Source: an uncultured Flavobacteriales bacterium
GTDB taxonomy: Bacteria > Bacteroidota > Bacteroidia > Flavobacteriales > Crocinitomicaceae
Reading direction: 5' to 3'
DNA: 29,335 nucleotides
Assembly (NCBI GenBank): GCA_946886545.1
Contig: CAMPIU010000002.1
Location: 1 to 29,335, forward strand
Position 1 is the stretch's first letter. Each line of letters starts with the position of its first letter. The position numbers and the translations under genes were made by a program. Shown piece by piece: positions 7,946-18,447 of this stretch. A model generated the notes under the pieces. The model was given only the letters and a program-made list of their open reading frames with translations. It was not told the origin of the DNA and did not search any database.

Positions 7946-8956
7946 TTAGAAGTTCCAAACATCGTGTTCGAAATTTCTAATCTCTTCTGTAATTTTCTCA
8001 GATTCCATTAGTGCATCCACACCGGTTTTATAACTGTCAATCTCACGATCGAACACGTTACTTTCACGGTATATAGAACTAGTGAAGCGACGTTGCCAGA
8101 ACAAATCATCAAAGCTTTGCCACTGTGCATCATTCTTTTCGTTATACACAAAGTAATTCGCCAGAATGTAACGGCAATGCGGGAAGTACAACCAAAATTT
8201 CTCATCCATTCCGGTAATATTTTTACCACCTGTAGGAGAAACTTCTTCTCTGTACACAACCGGTGCAATTCCAAGAATACGTACATCCAATACAGATCTT
8301 TCCTTATCAAAGAACCAATCTTCTTTAATGCGGTACTGAACAATTTGTTCAGAATCGATCCACATCGTATCAGCTGGTGGATATTTGAAAGTAATTGTTC
8401 CGTCAGGAAGCGTGATTTCAATTGGGTCTCCAAATTCATTTGTCAATGGAACATCGCTTTGAGCACCTAATTTTCCTAAATAATAGAATATTTTGTCACG
8501 GAATAAAGAATCAGTATAATAATTCTTACCCGCTTCAGGTACGATAGGATATTTGAACTGATCTCCGTCTAACATATCATATTGATACGGGTTATAAGGG
8601 GAAAATACTTTCAAATCTCCATTAATGATATGGTGACGCAAAATTGTCCACAATGACCAACGGCTAGTATTTCTTACATACTGACCAGATGGCGTGTGAT
8701 AATCAAACGGTAAATAAATCGGGTGATTCATTTTTTCACGCATATCAATCATGCGCCAAACACGATGACTCCAGACTACATCAGCTTCCCGAACAAACTC
8801 ATACGGAATCATTCTTTTGGTAGGTATATGTTCTGTCATATACACCCCATCAATTACATCCGCTTGAGGAACATTCACCGGTCCACCATTGATCTCTTGC
8901 GCGTTCGTTAATAACGAACCGGCGATCAAGGTACTTAATAGAACTAAACGTTTCAT
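7946..8956 (-). CDS. gldN: GldN, T9SS periplasmic ring protein
   Basis: Periplasmic partner of the lipoprotein GldK in the ring of the type IX secretion/gliding machinery. I place the start at the ATG at 8956 (336 residues). The frame can be extended by three codons to a GTG, but the ATG opens directly into a normal signal peptide (MKRLVLLSTLIAG, ending at LTNAQ near residue 20). Typical GldN blocks follow: YEFVREADVVWSHRVWR, DYHTPSGQYVRN, FSPYNPYQYDMLDGDQF, KEDWFFDKERSVLDVRI, YNEKNDAQW and the C-terminal FEHDVWNF. It is the last gene of the sprF-gldKLMN series, 27 bases after gldM, and a strong terminator follows. Confidence 0.96.
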   Translation of the reverse strand: MKRLVLLSTLIAGSLLTNAQEINGGPVNVPQADVIDGVYMTEHIPTKRMIPYEFVREADVVWSHRVWRMIDMREKMNHPIYLPFDYHTPSGQYVRNTSRWSLWTILRHHIINGDLKVFSPYNPYQYDMLDGDQFKYPIVPEAGKNYYTDSLFRDKIFYYLGKLGAQSDVPLTNEFGDPIEITLPDGTITFKYPPADTMWIDSEQIVQYRIKEDWFFDKERSVLDVRILGIAPVVYREEVSPTGGKNITGMDEKFWLYFPHCRYILANYFVYNEKNDAQWQSFDDLFWQRRFTSSIYRESNVFDREIDSYKTGVDALMESEKITEEIRNFEHDVWNF

Positions 8957-8983
8957 GATTGACACTCTATTATTTGTTATTTA

Positions 8984-10720
<1,737 letters not shown>

Positions 10721-10790
10721 GACTTCTAAATTTTATTGGTTTACTTGTTAGTAATATTCAATTTTAATAAAGTAACTATCGATTAAATAA

Positions 10791-11612
10791 TTAATCTCTA
10801 GAAATTGTCATAGCTTTTAGCATGTTACCATAAACTGCATTCAAGTCAGTTAAGTTTTTAGACAACATTGCCATATTCTCTTTGTATAAACGAGTATCCT
10901 CAGCTGAATCAGATAAGTTCTTCATCATTTCAGTTACTTGACCCTGGAATTTCTCAGTAGCTTCCAAATGAGCAGAAGAACCTTTCAATTGTAATTCATA
11001 AACGTTGTTTAATGCTGCCAAGTTTTTAGAAACTTTTTGCATTTGCTCACCGAATGATTCACCTTCCTGAGTATTTGAAGTCATTCCTGAAATAGAAACA
11101 GACGCTCTTTCGTAAGCTTCAGATAAAGAAGATACTTTATCAGATGCTGCCTGTAATGAAGAAACATAAGAGTCAGTTGCCGCTGCTGCAGATGTTACAC
11201 CTTTCAATTGAGAAGCATTCTCACCCAATTGACGCATTCCATCGCCTAAACGCTCTAATAATTGACCGTCAATTTTCGCTTCCTCTAACATTTTGTCTAA
11301 GTGCTCAGTAATCCCGGTTCCACCAGCATTTCTTCCTCTTCCTCCTGCCGCAGGTAGAGCATCGTGATCTAAATCATCACTGTGTGCAAAAGCTAATTCA
11401 GGATAAACAAGCTCCCAATTCGGATCTTCATGAATCGGTTCAAATGCCGAGAAGATAAAGATCACAGCCTCAGTAGACAGACCGATTACAAGCATCGGAC
11501 CAGCTCCCGGCCAGTGCATAATTTTAAATAAGGCTCCAACGATTACGACTGCCGCACCGAAACCGTATAATTTCGCCATAAACTTTTTCCATCCTTTACT
11601 TCCTGGTTTCAT
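10791..11612 (-). CDS. gldL: GldL, T9SS inner-membrane proton channel/motor protein
   Basis: Cytoplasmic-membrane half of the GldLM motor. The 273-residue protein has two N-terminal transmembrane helices (about 14-30 and 38-57) joined by a short IMHWPGAG turn, then a long cytoplasmic region that is largely helical. A glutamate inside the second helix (STEAVIF, Glu48) corresponds to the conserved proton-pathway glutamate of F. johnsoniae GldL (Glu49). Lys30, His33 and Glu59 are other membrane-proximal charges. The tail after residue 90 is rich in Ala, Ser, Gln and Glu and suggests coiled coil. It starts with an ATG 59 bases after gldK. An internal ATG at codon 12 would shorten it without losing the helices. 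Confidence 0.96.
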   Translation of the reverse strand: MKPGSKGWKKFMAKLYGFGAAVVIVGALFKIMHWPGAGPMLVIGLSTEAVIFIFSAFEPIHEDPNWELVYPELAFAHSDDLDHDALPAAGGRGRNAGGTGITEHLDKMLEEAKIDGQLLERLGDGMRQLGENASQLKGVTSAAAATDSYVSSLQAASDKVSSLSEAYERASVSISGMTSNTQEGESFGEQMQKVSKNLAALNNVYELQLKGSSAHLEATEKFQGQVTEMMKNLSDSAEDTRLYKENMAMLSKNLTDLNAVYGNMLKAMTISRD

Positions 11613-11671
11613 AGTTTTCTTTGTTTTTTAGGTTTAACCAAATTTATTGTTTTGTAATTGTTTGTTTATTC

Positions 11672-13216
11672 CTAGCGAAGTTGGATATCGCTACGAATTT
11701 CTTCGCCACCCTCTTTAGAGAAATCACGTCCACCGCGACCTAAGTGTGTTGCCACATTTCGGAACCCGACGTACGATTTAGCCGTATCTTGATACTCGTA
11801 AGTACGAGTTGATGTTTGCAAATAATAACCTACATCTTTCCAAGAACCACCGCGGATAACTTTACGTTTCATTGCAGGCGGATCCCAGTCCATTGCATCA
11901 TATCTGTATTCAGTATTCAAATCATGAGAGAATTCATACATTGCCTCATCGTAAGCTGTTTCACACCATTCAGAAACGTTACCTGCCATACAATAAAGTC
12001 CCCATCCGTTCGGATTGTAGGAGTATGCTTTCACAGTATGGAAACCACCATCCTCAAAGTAACGCCCTCTCATAGGTTTAAAGTTACCTAAGAAACATCC
12101 GCTTTGGTTACGAATATATGGTCCACCCCATGGATATGGTGAGTTATTCAAATCACCACGAGCTGCTCTTTCCCATTCTGCTTCAGTTGGCAAACGGAAA
12201 TCATTCACGAATAAATCTCCCATTGCCTGCAACCAGCTGTTTAACAATTGAGTTCTCCAGATTGAAAAAGCTTTTGCCTGTACCCAGGTAATACCGATAA
12301 CAGGATAGTTATCGTATGCCGGATGCCAGAAGTACATGTTTGTCATTGGATCATGGAATGCATAAGTAAAATCACGAACCCAAACTAATGTATCAGGGTA
12401 CACGTTAATCTCTTCATCAATGATAAATCGCTGACGGTTCTCATGACCTCGAAGACCTGTACTTTGACCTTTTTTATTGAAGTAACTCAAATCCTTATCC
12501 AAACCTTGAGGTTCTTCTGTAAACGGATGTGGAGGTGTATTCAAATCACGGTGTTCCGGACTGATCTCATTACCTTCTTTATCCATACCGTTATGAACGA
12601 TTTCAATTCGACCTCTTTTGGCAGCTTCTCTTAAATCGATCCAATAGTACTTGAAATTCAATTTTCTGGTATCTATCTCACGACGCTTGTAGAAACGCTC
12701 AGGTTGCGGATAGTACATATCTGCTAACAATGGCATTAAATCCGGATCATCATAAGAAAATTTACGATCCCAGTCCAGTGAAAACTGTGCACGATTCACA
12801 TCACGATCAGAAGGTTCGAATTCAATCATCTCCAATGCGCCTTCATCAAAATACATATCTGTATAATTGATGTAACGGGATGCTTCTTCATCTTCTTCCA
12901 ATCCGCTATAAATACGTTCACGAGCCATGGAGTCTCTAACCCACTCCACGAATTGACGATACTCGTTATTCGTGATTTCAGTTTGGTCAATATAAAACGC
13001 CTGAACAGACACAGTCTTTGCACGAGTTTGGTGCAAGAACGGAACATCCTGGTCATTTTCCCCCATGATATAGGATCCTGATGGAATATAAACCATTCCA
13101 AGAGGAATTTCAGGTTGATAGACTCTACGACCTAATGAACCCGTCAAATGGCCACTACGTGAGCTACAAGAGGCAATGAAGGCCCCAATTAAACCGATAA
13201 ACAACAGTTTTTTCAT
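11672..13216 (-). CDS. gldK: GldK, T9SS outer-membrane-associated lipoprotein
   Basis: Lipoprotein that forms a ring with GldN in the T9SS. The 514-residue sequence begins with a lipoprotein signal peptide whose lipobox IASC puts the acylated cysteine at residue 17. The body is a formylglycine-generating-enzyme/sulfatase-modifying-factor fold: GMVYIPSGSYIMGEND, then IDQTEITNNEYRQFV, later RLPTEAEWERAARGD, and near the end KVIRGGSWKDVGYYLQT and VGFRNVA. This is the known GldK/PorK fold used structurally, not as an enzyme. It lies 114 bases downstream of porP/sprF and heads the K-L-M-N series. I see no clear promoter in that gap. Confidence 0.97.
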   Translation of the reverse strand: MKKLLFIGLIGAFIASCSSRSGHLTGSLGRRVYQPEIPLGMVYIPSGSYIMGENDQDVPFLHQTRAKTVSVQAFYIDQTEITNNEYRQFVEWVRDSMARERIYSGLEEDEEASRYINYTDMYFDEGALEMIEFEPSDRDVNRAQFSLDWDRKFSYDDPDLMPLLADMYYPQPERFYKRREIDTRKLNFKYYWIDLREAAKRGRIEIVHNGMDKEGNEISPEHRDLNTPPHPFTEEPQGLDKDLSYFNKKGQSTGLRGHENRQRFIIDEEINVYPDTLVWVRDFTYAFHDPMTNMYFWHPAYDNYPVIGITWVQAKAFSIWRTQLLNSWLQAMGDLFVNDFRLPTEAEWERAARGDLNNSPYPWGGPYIRNQSGCFLGNFKPMRGRYFEDGGFHTVKAYSYNPNGWGLYCMAGNVSEWCETAYDEAMYEFSHDLNTEYRYDAMDWDPPAMKRKVIRGGSWKDVGYYLQTSTRTYEYQDTAKSYVGFRNVATHLGRGGRDFSKEGGEEIRSDIQLR

Positions 13217-13294
13217 TCTAGTTCAATTTTACAGTTCCGGATTTATCGTTAACATTCTACAGGATCAATTTTGCGATATAACGGAATCGAATAA

Positions 13295-13343
13295 AAAATG
13301 GTTACAAAGATTTGTAATTTTTTTTTGATTTTACAACCATTTT
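13295..13343 (-). terminator. Weak hairpins between porP/sprF and gldK
   Basis: AAAATGGTT (13295-13303) pairs with AACCATTTT (13335-13343), which lies in the end of the sprF gene. Nested within is TTACAAA-GA-TTTGTAA (13302-13317). On the minus strand the structure ends in a T-rich stretch. It could reduce read-through from sprF into gldK. The long AT-rich loop makes this tentative. Confidence 0.35.
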
Positions 13344-14311
13344 GGATGATGTGCCTTCGTAATTGGTATAATAGGAATATAACAAAACTTAAGCGCAATC
13401 TCATGTGTACCGTTGGAAATACTTGACACTCTTCCAATTGAAATGTCATACGAATATCCTACCCACATAAATACTCTGCCTTTACCGTTAGCCAATGTTT
13501 TGTTTATTGGTCTGTATCCTAACAACACGGAAATAGACTCACTATTTCTAAAACCTAAACCACCATAAAGGAATCCTTGATAAATATATCGTGCATTCAA
13601 ATTCCCTGAATACTTCAACAAATCCGTTTGTAAATTCCCTTGAATATCCAAATCACCAGGTCCCAATGCTCTAAAAGTATAACCTCCCATTACATAGTAG
13701 TGACGAGCTAAATCATAAGGAACAGTACCCGTACCACCTGTTAAAGGAGGAACAGAACTTGTCAGATTCAAAGCTGAGGCTTGTAAATGGCTTGATGATA
13801 AACCGGCATACCAATCCTGAGCACGGTAGTATAAACCAAAATTCAAATCGAAAGTAATTGCTGAACTGGCACCAGGGAAAGTAGGGTCAATTTGTGTTTG
13901 AGGCCCAACCCAAGTCGGACTCATACCAAAATTCACCATTCCAACACCCAATCCGACACCAAGTCTTCCATTACCCAACTGAATATGATGCGAATAATTC
14001 AACATCACATTATTTTGTCTGTTAAAACCGATTGCATCATGTGTGAAATTCAAGCCGAAACCACCGGTCCACTTACCAAAGCTTTCCATGTTTACTTCAG
14101 CATTAAAAACTACGGAGTTTGGTGCTCCATTCACTTTATCCCATTGATTGCGATAAATTAAATTTCCACACAACCCTTCTTCTATACCAGTCGCACCCGG
14201 GTTAATGGCGAATTTATTGTAAATAAAATGTGTCAATGCAATATCTTGCTGAGCAGAAGCTCCGAAAGAACATAACACAAACGCTGATAAAATACGTAAC
14301 GTTTTATTCAT
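13331..14311 (-). CDS. PorP/SprF family T9SS outer-membrane protein
   Basis: Outer-membrane beta-barrel protein of the PorP/SprF family, which links the type IX machinery or surface adhesins to the outer membrane. The 326-residue protein has a signal peptide (cleavage near residue 20, GASA-QQ). The family hallmark FIYNKFAINPGATG follows at about 29-42. Alternating hydrophobic beta strands run to the end, including GGFGLNFTHDAIGF, YYVMGGYTF and YGGLGFRNSE. A member of this family commonly stands directly upstream of gldK, as here, 114 bases away. It starts at an ATG. Flavobacterial genomes carry many PorP/SprF paralogues, so which one this is cannot be settled, but the position suggests the core copy. 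Confidence 0.9.
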   Translation of the reverse strand: MNKTLRILSAFVLCSFGASAQQDIALTHFIYNKFAINPGATGIEEGLCGNLIYRNQWDKVNGAPNSVVFNAEVNMESFGKWTGGFGLNFTHDAIGFNRQNNVMLNYSHHIQLGNGRLGVGLGVGMVNFGMSPTWVGPQTQIDPTFPGASSAITFDLNFGLYYRAQDWYAGLSSSHLQASALNLTSSVPPLTGGTGTVPYDLARHYYVMGGYTFRALGPGDLDIQGNLQTDLLKYSGNLNARYIYQGFLYGGLGFRNSESISVLLGYRPINKTLANGKGRVFMWVGYSYDISIGRVSSISNGTHEIALKFCYIPIIPITKAHHPKWL

Positions 14312-14342
14312 ATTAAAGGGTCCTAATTTGGTTTTAACATGC

Positions 14343-14371
14343 TTGGCTTTAACAAATTTTAGCCAATTGGC
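14343..14371. promoter_or_regulatory. Inverted repeats upstream of the porP/sprF-gld block
   Basis: The 187-base gap upstream of porP/sprF holds a perfect 10-base palindrome GCCAATTGGC (14362-14371). An overlapping pair, TTGGCT (14343-14348) and AGCCAA (14361-14366), lies beside it. It sits about 50 bases before the porP/sprF start codon and could be an operator or part of a hairpin. No TAnnTTTG box with correct spacing was found; the nearest is TAAAATTTG with one extra base. Confidence 0.25.
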
Positions 14372-14498
14372 GACTAAAATAAGTATTTTTTAGAACAAAC
14401 AAAATTTTTTAGTGCAATCAATTCATCTTTTCCACAATGAAATGTTGAAGAGATAAATATTTAACACAAACTCTTGTTACGAAACAGTAGAGAAAAGG

Positions 14499-15656
14499 TT
14501 ACCCTAGTTTCTGATATGTTTTCCACCAAAGATTAGGTATGTCACCATTTAATGCGTTGCTGTACTGGGATTTATCACACGGAACCATGTGATGTCTTTC
14601 ATACTTTACCCCTTCTTTCGGGGGATACGGAACTTCCATCCACCAGCGTTCAGAACGGTTACTCCGATAAAAAATAATATCGTGATTTATTTCATCCAGA
14701 AAAACGGTAAACTTAGTATATTCCTTTTTTGAACCGATTGGAAAGTCTCCTACGCGTTGGGAATATCCATCCACAAAATACCAAATAATTTGAGCAACTT
14801 CAGCATGGGCGCTTTCCGCAATATCTCCGGGCAATAAATTAAACAAGCCAATCGAAGTCAATTTATCCGAAATCCCTGCATATTTTGCAATTTGACAAAT
14901 ATCCTGATTGTCCAAACCATTCGGCTGAGAGAAATATTTCCCTTTAAAATCGGATGCCTTGATGGATTGTAAGTCAATACTCAGTAAATCCGTATTCCGA
15001 AGCAGGGGTTCTGCAATTCTGAAATCTCCTTTAAACTCACCTAAACGGACTGCATCAAAGAACAATTTTTCAAATAAGTCGATTTCTGAAGCCTTTACAA
15101 GAGGGGTTTGATATCCTATCACCGACAAATTAAAGAGATAACAAGGTCTGTGCATCAGCAATTTGCTAACATAAGCATCTTTGCCAATGGGAAGTTCCGG
15201 ATCCCCCAAATCCAGCTTGGAGTCGATATTCAATACATTAATGAGCTGTTCCAATTCTTCATATCCCTGGTACATCGCATAGGTCAAATCCTGGGAACCG
15301 CCGATTACAATAGGAACAACAGATTTTTTGACCAATTCAGCAACTACTTGTCTCAATGCGAAATAAGTATCTTCCACCCTTTCTCCCGGCATCAGATTTC
15401 CTAAATCATACATTTTAAAGTTCCAATTGCTTCCGGGAAAGTAGTTGTTGAGATGATCTCTGAAACGATCGTCCGTTTGTCCGTGTAAGGATGGTTCGCC
15501 GTTTCTGAATTCAGGAACATAAATTAAAGCAAGACCGGCTTTATCTATTTCAGGAAAGCCCGACTCATCATTTCGGACAATAAACTCGCCCAGAGATTCC
15601 AAAGCCGGGTTTTCATTTGCACTAAGCGGACTGAAATAAATAGATATATCCTTCAT
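14499..15656 (-). CDS. Arginase/formimidoylglutamase-fold protein with degenerate metal site
   Basis: A 385-residue cytoplasmic protein related to the ureohydrolase (arginase, agmatinase, formimidoylglutamase) superfamily. The superfamily blocks are recognisable in order, but the residues that bind the two manganese ions are changed. The usual GG-D-H block is GGSQD (119-123). The usual DAHxD block is DSKLD (145-149). The usual SxDxDxxDP block is SIDLQSIKASDF (226-237). Hydrolase activity is therefore doubtful, and a structural or regulatory role is possible. I chose the ATG at 15656 because the longer frame begins with a TTG at 15677 that lies inside the -7 box. It sits between topA and the gld block on the same strand. 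Confidence 0.75.
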   Translation of the reverse strand: MKDISIYFSPLSANENPALESLGEFIVRNDESGFPEIDKAGLALIYVPEFRNGEPSLHGQTDDRFRDHLNNYFPGSNWNFKMYDLGNLMPGERVEDTYFALRQVVAELVKKSVVPIVIGGSQDLTYAMYQGYEELEQLINVLNIDSKLDLGDPELPIGKDAYVSKLLMHRPCYLFNLSVIGYQTPLVKASEIDLFEKLFFDAVRLGEFKGDFRIAEPLLRNTDLLSIDLQSIKASDFKGKYFSQPNGLDNQDICQIAKYAGISDKLTSIGLFNLLPGDIAESAHAEVAQIIWYFVDGYSQRVGDFPIGSKKEYTKFTVFLDEINHDIIFYRSNRSERWWMEVPYPPKEGVKYERHHMVPCDKSQYSNALNGDIPNLWWKTYQKLG

Positions 15657-15674
15657 TCTAAAAATGTCTTTCGA

Positions 15675-15702
15675 CAAAAATAAGCGAACGGACTATCTCA
15701 AA
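15675..15702 (-). promoter_or_regulatory. Candidate promoter for the arginase-like gene
   Basis: The minus strand has TTTG (15699-15702), 16 bases, then TATTTTTG (15675-15682). The -7 box is a full match and the spacer is short. The predicted start is near 15670, about 14 bases before the chosen ATG. Confidence 0.5.
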
Positions 15703-15751
15703 GACGGAATTTTCAATTAAGAATAAAGAGTCGAAAGTTAATAACTTAGAG

Positions 15752-15824
15752 AATTGAAAATGGAGAATGTAAAAATTGAAAAGATAGAATAGTTCAAAAC
15801 CTTTTTAATTCTCCATTTTCAATT
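15752..15824. repeat. Long inverted repeat with 17-bp arms downstream of topA
   Basis: AATTGAAAATGGAGAAT (15752-15768) is repeated exactly in inverted form at 15808-15824, separated by 39 AT-rich bases. It ends four bases from the topA stop codon and would form a long hairpin in the topA transcript. It could act as a terminator or be a dispersed intergenic repeat. Confidence 0.65.
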
Positions 15825-15828
15825 AATA

Positions 15829-18210
15829 TCACTTCTTCTTCGCCGCAGGCTTTTTAGCCGGAGTTTTCTTTGCAGGGGCTTTTTTAGCTGCAGCTCTCCC
15901 ACCCGGCTTCTTCTTAGGTGCATTCGCAGGGTCGTTCGCAATTGCCAGGCACTCCTCCAAAGTTAAAGTTGCAGCCTCCGTTCCTTTCGGAAGTTTGAAG
16001 TTGTCTTTTCCGATTTTAAGGTATGCTCCGTATCGGCCATTCAGTAACTGAACATCTTCTCTTCCAGGAAAATCCTTGATCAATCGATTTGCTTCAACTT
16101 CCCGTTTCTCCTGAATCAATTCGATTGCACGTTCCAAAGTAACCGTCATCGGATCATCTTCTTTTTTCAGGGAAACAAATAGTTTTCCGATTTGAACATA
16201 GGGCCCGAACCGACCTGCATTTGCTTTTACTTCCTGACCTTCAAACTCGCCTACCAACCTGGGTAATTTGAATAATTCAAGCGCTTCCCCCAAAGTGATT
16301 GTATGAATGGATTGATTTCCAAGAAGTGAAGCAAAACGCGGTTTATCACCATCTTCTTTTTCGTCTCCGATTTGGATCATTGGTCCGAAACGGCCAATCC
16401 GTGCAATTACTTTTTTATTGGAAGCAGGATCGATTCCCAATTCACGCTCACCGGTAGCGCGATCTGAATGTTCCAGTGTATTTTCTACCGTGCTATGAAA
16501 AGGCTTGTAGAATGATGACAACATGTCTGTCCATTCCATTTTTCCACGGGCGATCTCATCAAATTGTTCTTCTACTTCAGCTGTGAAATGATAATCCATG
16601 ATTCCGCCAAAATGATCCACCAGGAAGTCAGTTACAACCATTCCAATATCTGTCGGGAATAATTTATTTTTTTCCTTACCAGTTATTTCCTTCTTCGTTT
16701 GTTTCTCAATTGCAGAACCTTTCAATTCCAAAACCTGGTAAGCACGCTCTTCTCCTTCTCTTTCCTGTTTCTCCACGTATCCACGTTTTTGGATCGTAGA
16801 AATAGTTGGAGCATAAGTTGAAGGACGGCCAATTCCCAGTTCTTCTAATTTCTTCACCAATGAAGCTTCCACATAACGGGCTGAAGGCCTTGTGAATCGC
16901 TGGGTAGCGCGAATAAAATCGCGATCTAACATCTCACCTACCTGAACTGCAGGAAGCAAGCCTTCAGTTTCATTCTCATTATCTTCGTCATCCAGATTAG
17001 TCTCCAGATAAACTTTCAGGAAACCGTCAAATTTGATAACTTCTCCTTTTGCCTGGAAAATCTCCGGAAGTTTTTGATTCCCAATTGAGATTGTAGTTCT
17101 TTCCAATTCCGCATGACTCATTTGAGAAGCAATCGAACGTTTCCAGATCAAATCGTATAATCTTACCTCATCTCTTTCACCGCTGCTCAAAGCATGCATT
17201 GCAAAATTCGTAGGGCGGATGGCTTCGTGGGCCTCCTGTGCATTTGAACTTTTATTGGTGTATTTTGACGGATGCGAATATTCTTTGCCATAAGCTGAAA
17301 GGATTTCATTTTTCGCTCCTTCCATTGCAGTTTCCGATAAATTCACGGAATCCGTACGCATATATGTAATGTGTCCCGCTTCGTACAATTTCTGTGCAAC
17401 CTGCATAGTTCTGGAAACGGAGAATCCCAATTTCAACGATGCCTCCTGCTGCAAAGTAGAAGTTGTAAAAGGAGATGCTGGAGTTTTTTTAGCCGGTTTT
17501 TGCTGAACATCCAACACATTGAAATCAACATTCGCGCAGTTTTCCAAAAAAGAATTCACTTCCGTGTCGGTTCCGAAATGTTTGGACACCTCTGCTTTAA
17601 TCCGTTCTTTTCCTTTTAAAAACTCACCCGTAACACGGAAATAACTTTCTGCATTAAATTGCTGGATTTCTTTTTCCCGTTCAACGATCAATCGAACTGC
17701 AACAGATTGTACACGACCGGCTGAAAGGCTTGGTCTTACTTTTTTCCATAGAACAGGAGAAAGTTCGAAACCTACCAAACGATCCAATACACGTCTTGCC
17801 TGCTGGGCATCTACTAATGGCTTATTGATTTGACGCGGATTTTCAATTGCTTTTAAAATTGCGCCTTTTGTAATTTCATTAAAAGTGATTCGTTTCGTGT
17901 CTTTTTTAGCTAAGCCCAAAGTCTCATATAAATGCCAGGAAATAGCTTCTCCCTCACGGTCCTCATCGGTAGCGAGCCAAACCACATCTGATTCTTTCGC
18001 TAATTTCTTCAATTCCGCAACCAATGCTTTTTTGTCGGAACTGACTTCGTATTCGGGAGCAAAGTTGTTCTCCACATCAATTGCCAATCCTTTCGAAGCC
18101 AAATCGCGCACGTGTCCAAAACTTGATTTTACAGTAAAGTCTTTTCCCAGGTATCCTTCAATGGTTTTTGCCTTTGCAGGTGACTCAACTATTACTAAAT
18201 TCTTACTCAT
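15829..18210 (-). CDS. topA: DNA topoisomerase I (type IA)
   Basis: Relaxes negative supercoils by transient single-strand breakage. The TOPRIM domain opens the protein (LVIVESPAKAKTIEGYLG, Glu9; DEDREGE with Asp82, Asp84 and Glu86). The active-site tyrosine is Tyr283 in TYMRTDS. The C-terminal region has at least three topoisomerase repeat units (FGPMIQIG, FGPYVQIG, YGAYLKIG) in place of the Cys4 zinc fingers of E. coli TopA. It ends in a lysine/alanine/proline tail like histone H1. I start it at the ATG at 18210 (793 residues, MSKNLVIVESP). The frame runs 24 codons further upstream to 18282, but that stretch contains the promoter box at 18251-18258. Confidence 0.97.
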   Translation of the reverse strand: MSKNLVIVESPAKAKTIEGYLGKDFTVKSSFGHVRDLASKGLAIDVENNFAPEYEVSSDKKALVAELKKLAKESDVVWLATDEDREGEAISWHLYETLGLAKKDTKRITFNEITKGAILKAIENPRQINKPLVDAQQARRVLDRLVGFELSPVLWKKVRPSLSAGRVQSVAVRLIVEREKEIQQFNAESYFRVTGEFLKGKERIKAEVSKHFGTDTEVNSFLENCANVDFNVLDVQQKPAKKTPASPFTTSTLQQEASLKLGFSVSRTMQVAQKLYEAGHITYMRTDSVNLSETAMEGAKNEILSAYGKEYSHPSKYTNKSSNAQEAHEAIRPTNFAMHALSSGERDEVRLYDLIWKRSIASQMSHAELERTTISIGNQKLPEIFQAKGEVIKFDGFLKVYLETNLDDEDNENETEGLLPAVQVGEMLDRDFIRATQRFTRPSARYVEASLVKKLEELGIGRPSTYAPTISTIQKRGYVEKQEREGEERAYQVLELKGSAIEKQTKKEITGKEKNKLFPTDIGMVVTDFLVDHFGGIMDYHFTAEVEEQFDEIARGKMEWTDMLSSFYKPFHSTVENTLEHSDRATGERELGIDPASNKKVIARIGRFGPMIQIGDEKEDGDKPRFASLLGNQSIHTITLGEALELFKLPRLVGEFEGQEVKANAGRFGPYVQIGKLFVSLKKEDDPMTVTLERAIELIQEKREVEANRLIKDFPGREDVQLLNGRYGAYLKIGKDNFKLPKGTEAATLTLEECLAIANDPANAPKKKPGGRAAAKKAPAKKTPAKKPAAKKK

Positions 18211-18250
18211 GCTAACTAAAATTTGCGGATCGAAACGATTCGAATCGGTG

Positions 18251-18283
18251 CAAATATAAACGGTTTTAAAAACAAAAAACAAG
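18251..18283 (-). promoter_or_regulatory. Candidate Bacteroidota promoter for topA
   Basis: The minus strand has CTTG (18280-18283), a 21-base spacer, then TATATTTG (18251-18258), a full TAnnTTTG match. Predicted start is near 18246, giving a leader of about 36 bases to the ATG at 18210. This supports the shorter topA start. Confidence 0.6.
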
Positions 18284-18398
18284 ATAATAAGCTTTGAAAA
18301 AATCGGGAGCTCTTATTAAACTATAGTTTATCTTTTTTGAAAGCCCAAAAAAAAGATCCTTCTTTTCGAAAAAATTAACACAGATCACATCATGACAT

Positions 18399-18429
18399 TT
18401 TGACATGTCTACCATAAGAACTATTTTTG
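18399..18429 (+). promoter_or_regulatory. Candidate Bacteroidota promoter for the miaB operon
   Basis: TTTG (18399-18402), a 19-base spacer, then TATTTTTG (18422-18429). Both elements and the spacing fit the Bacteroidota housekeeping promoter. Predicted start is near 18434, about 14 bases before the miaB ATG. It is divergent from the topA promoter. Confidence 0.65.
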
Positions 18430-18447
18430 CACTCTTAAAATTCAAGC

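Noticed and set aside
8008..8439. 143-residue open frame on the minus strand inside gldN
   Set aside because: It lies wholly within gldN in another frame, has no recognisable domain, and the gldN frame is fully conserved.
13249..13449. 66-residue open frame on the minus strand across the sprF-gldK gap
   Set aside because: Mostly overlaps the sprF 3' end in another frame, and no start signal or domain supports it.
14312..14498. Bacteroidota promoter upstream of porP/sprF
   Set aside because: The best candidate, TAAAATTTG, has one base too many between TA and TTTG, and no -33 TTG at the right distance.
17885..18259. 124-residue open frame on the plus strand opposite the 5' end of topA
   Set aside because: Antisense to the conserved TOPRIM domain of TopA, with a low-complexity translation and no family resemblance.
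18211..18282. Upstream extension of topA by 24 codons
   Set aside because: It contains the TATATTTG promoter box, and the alignable TopA sequence starts at MSKNLVIVESP.
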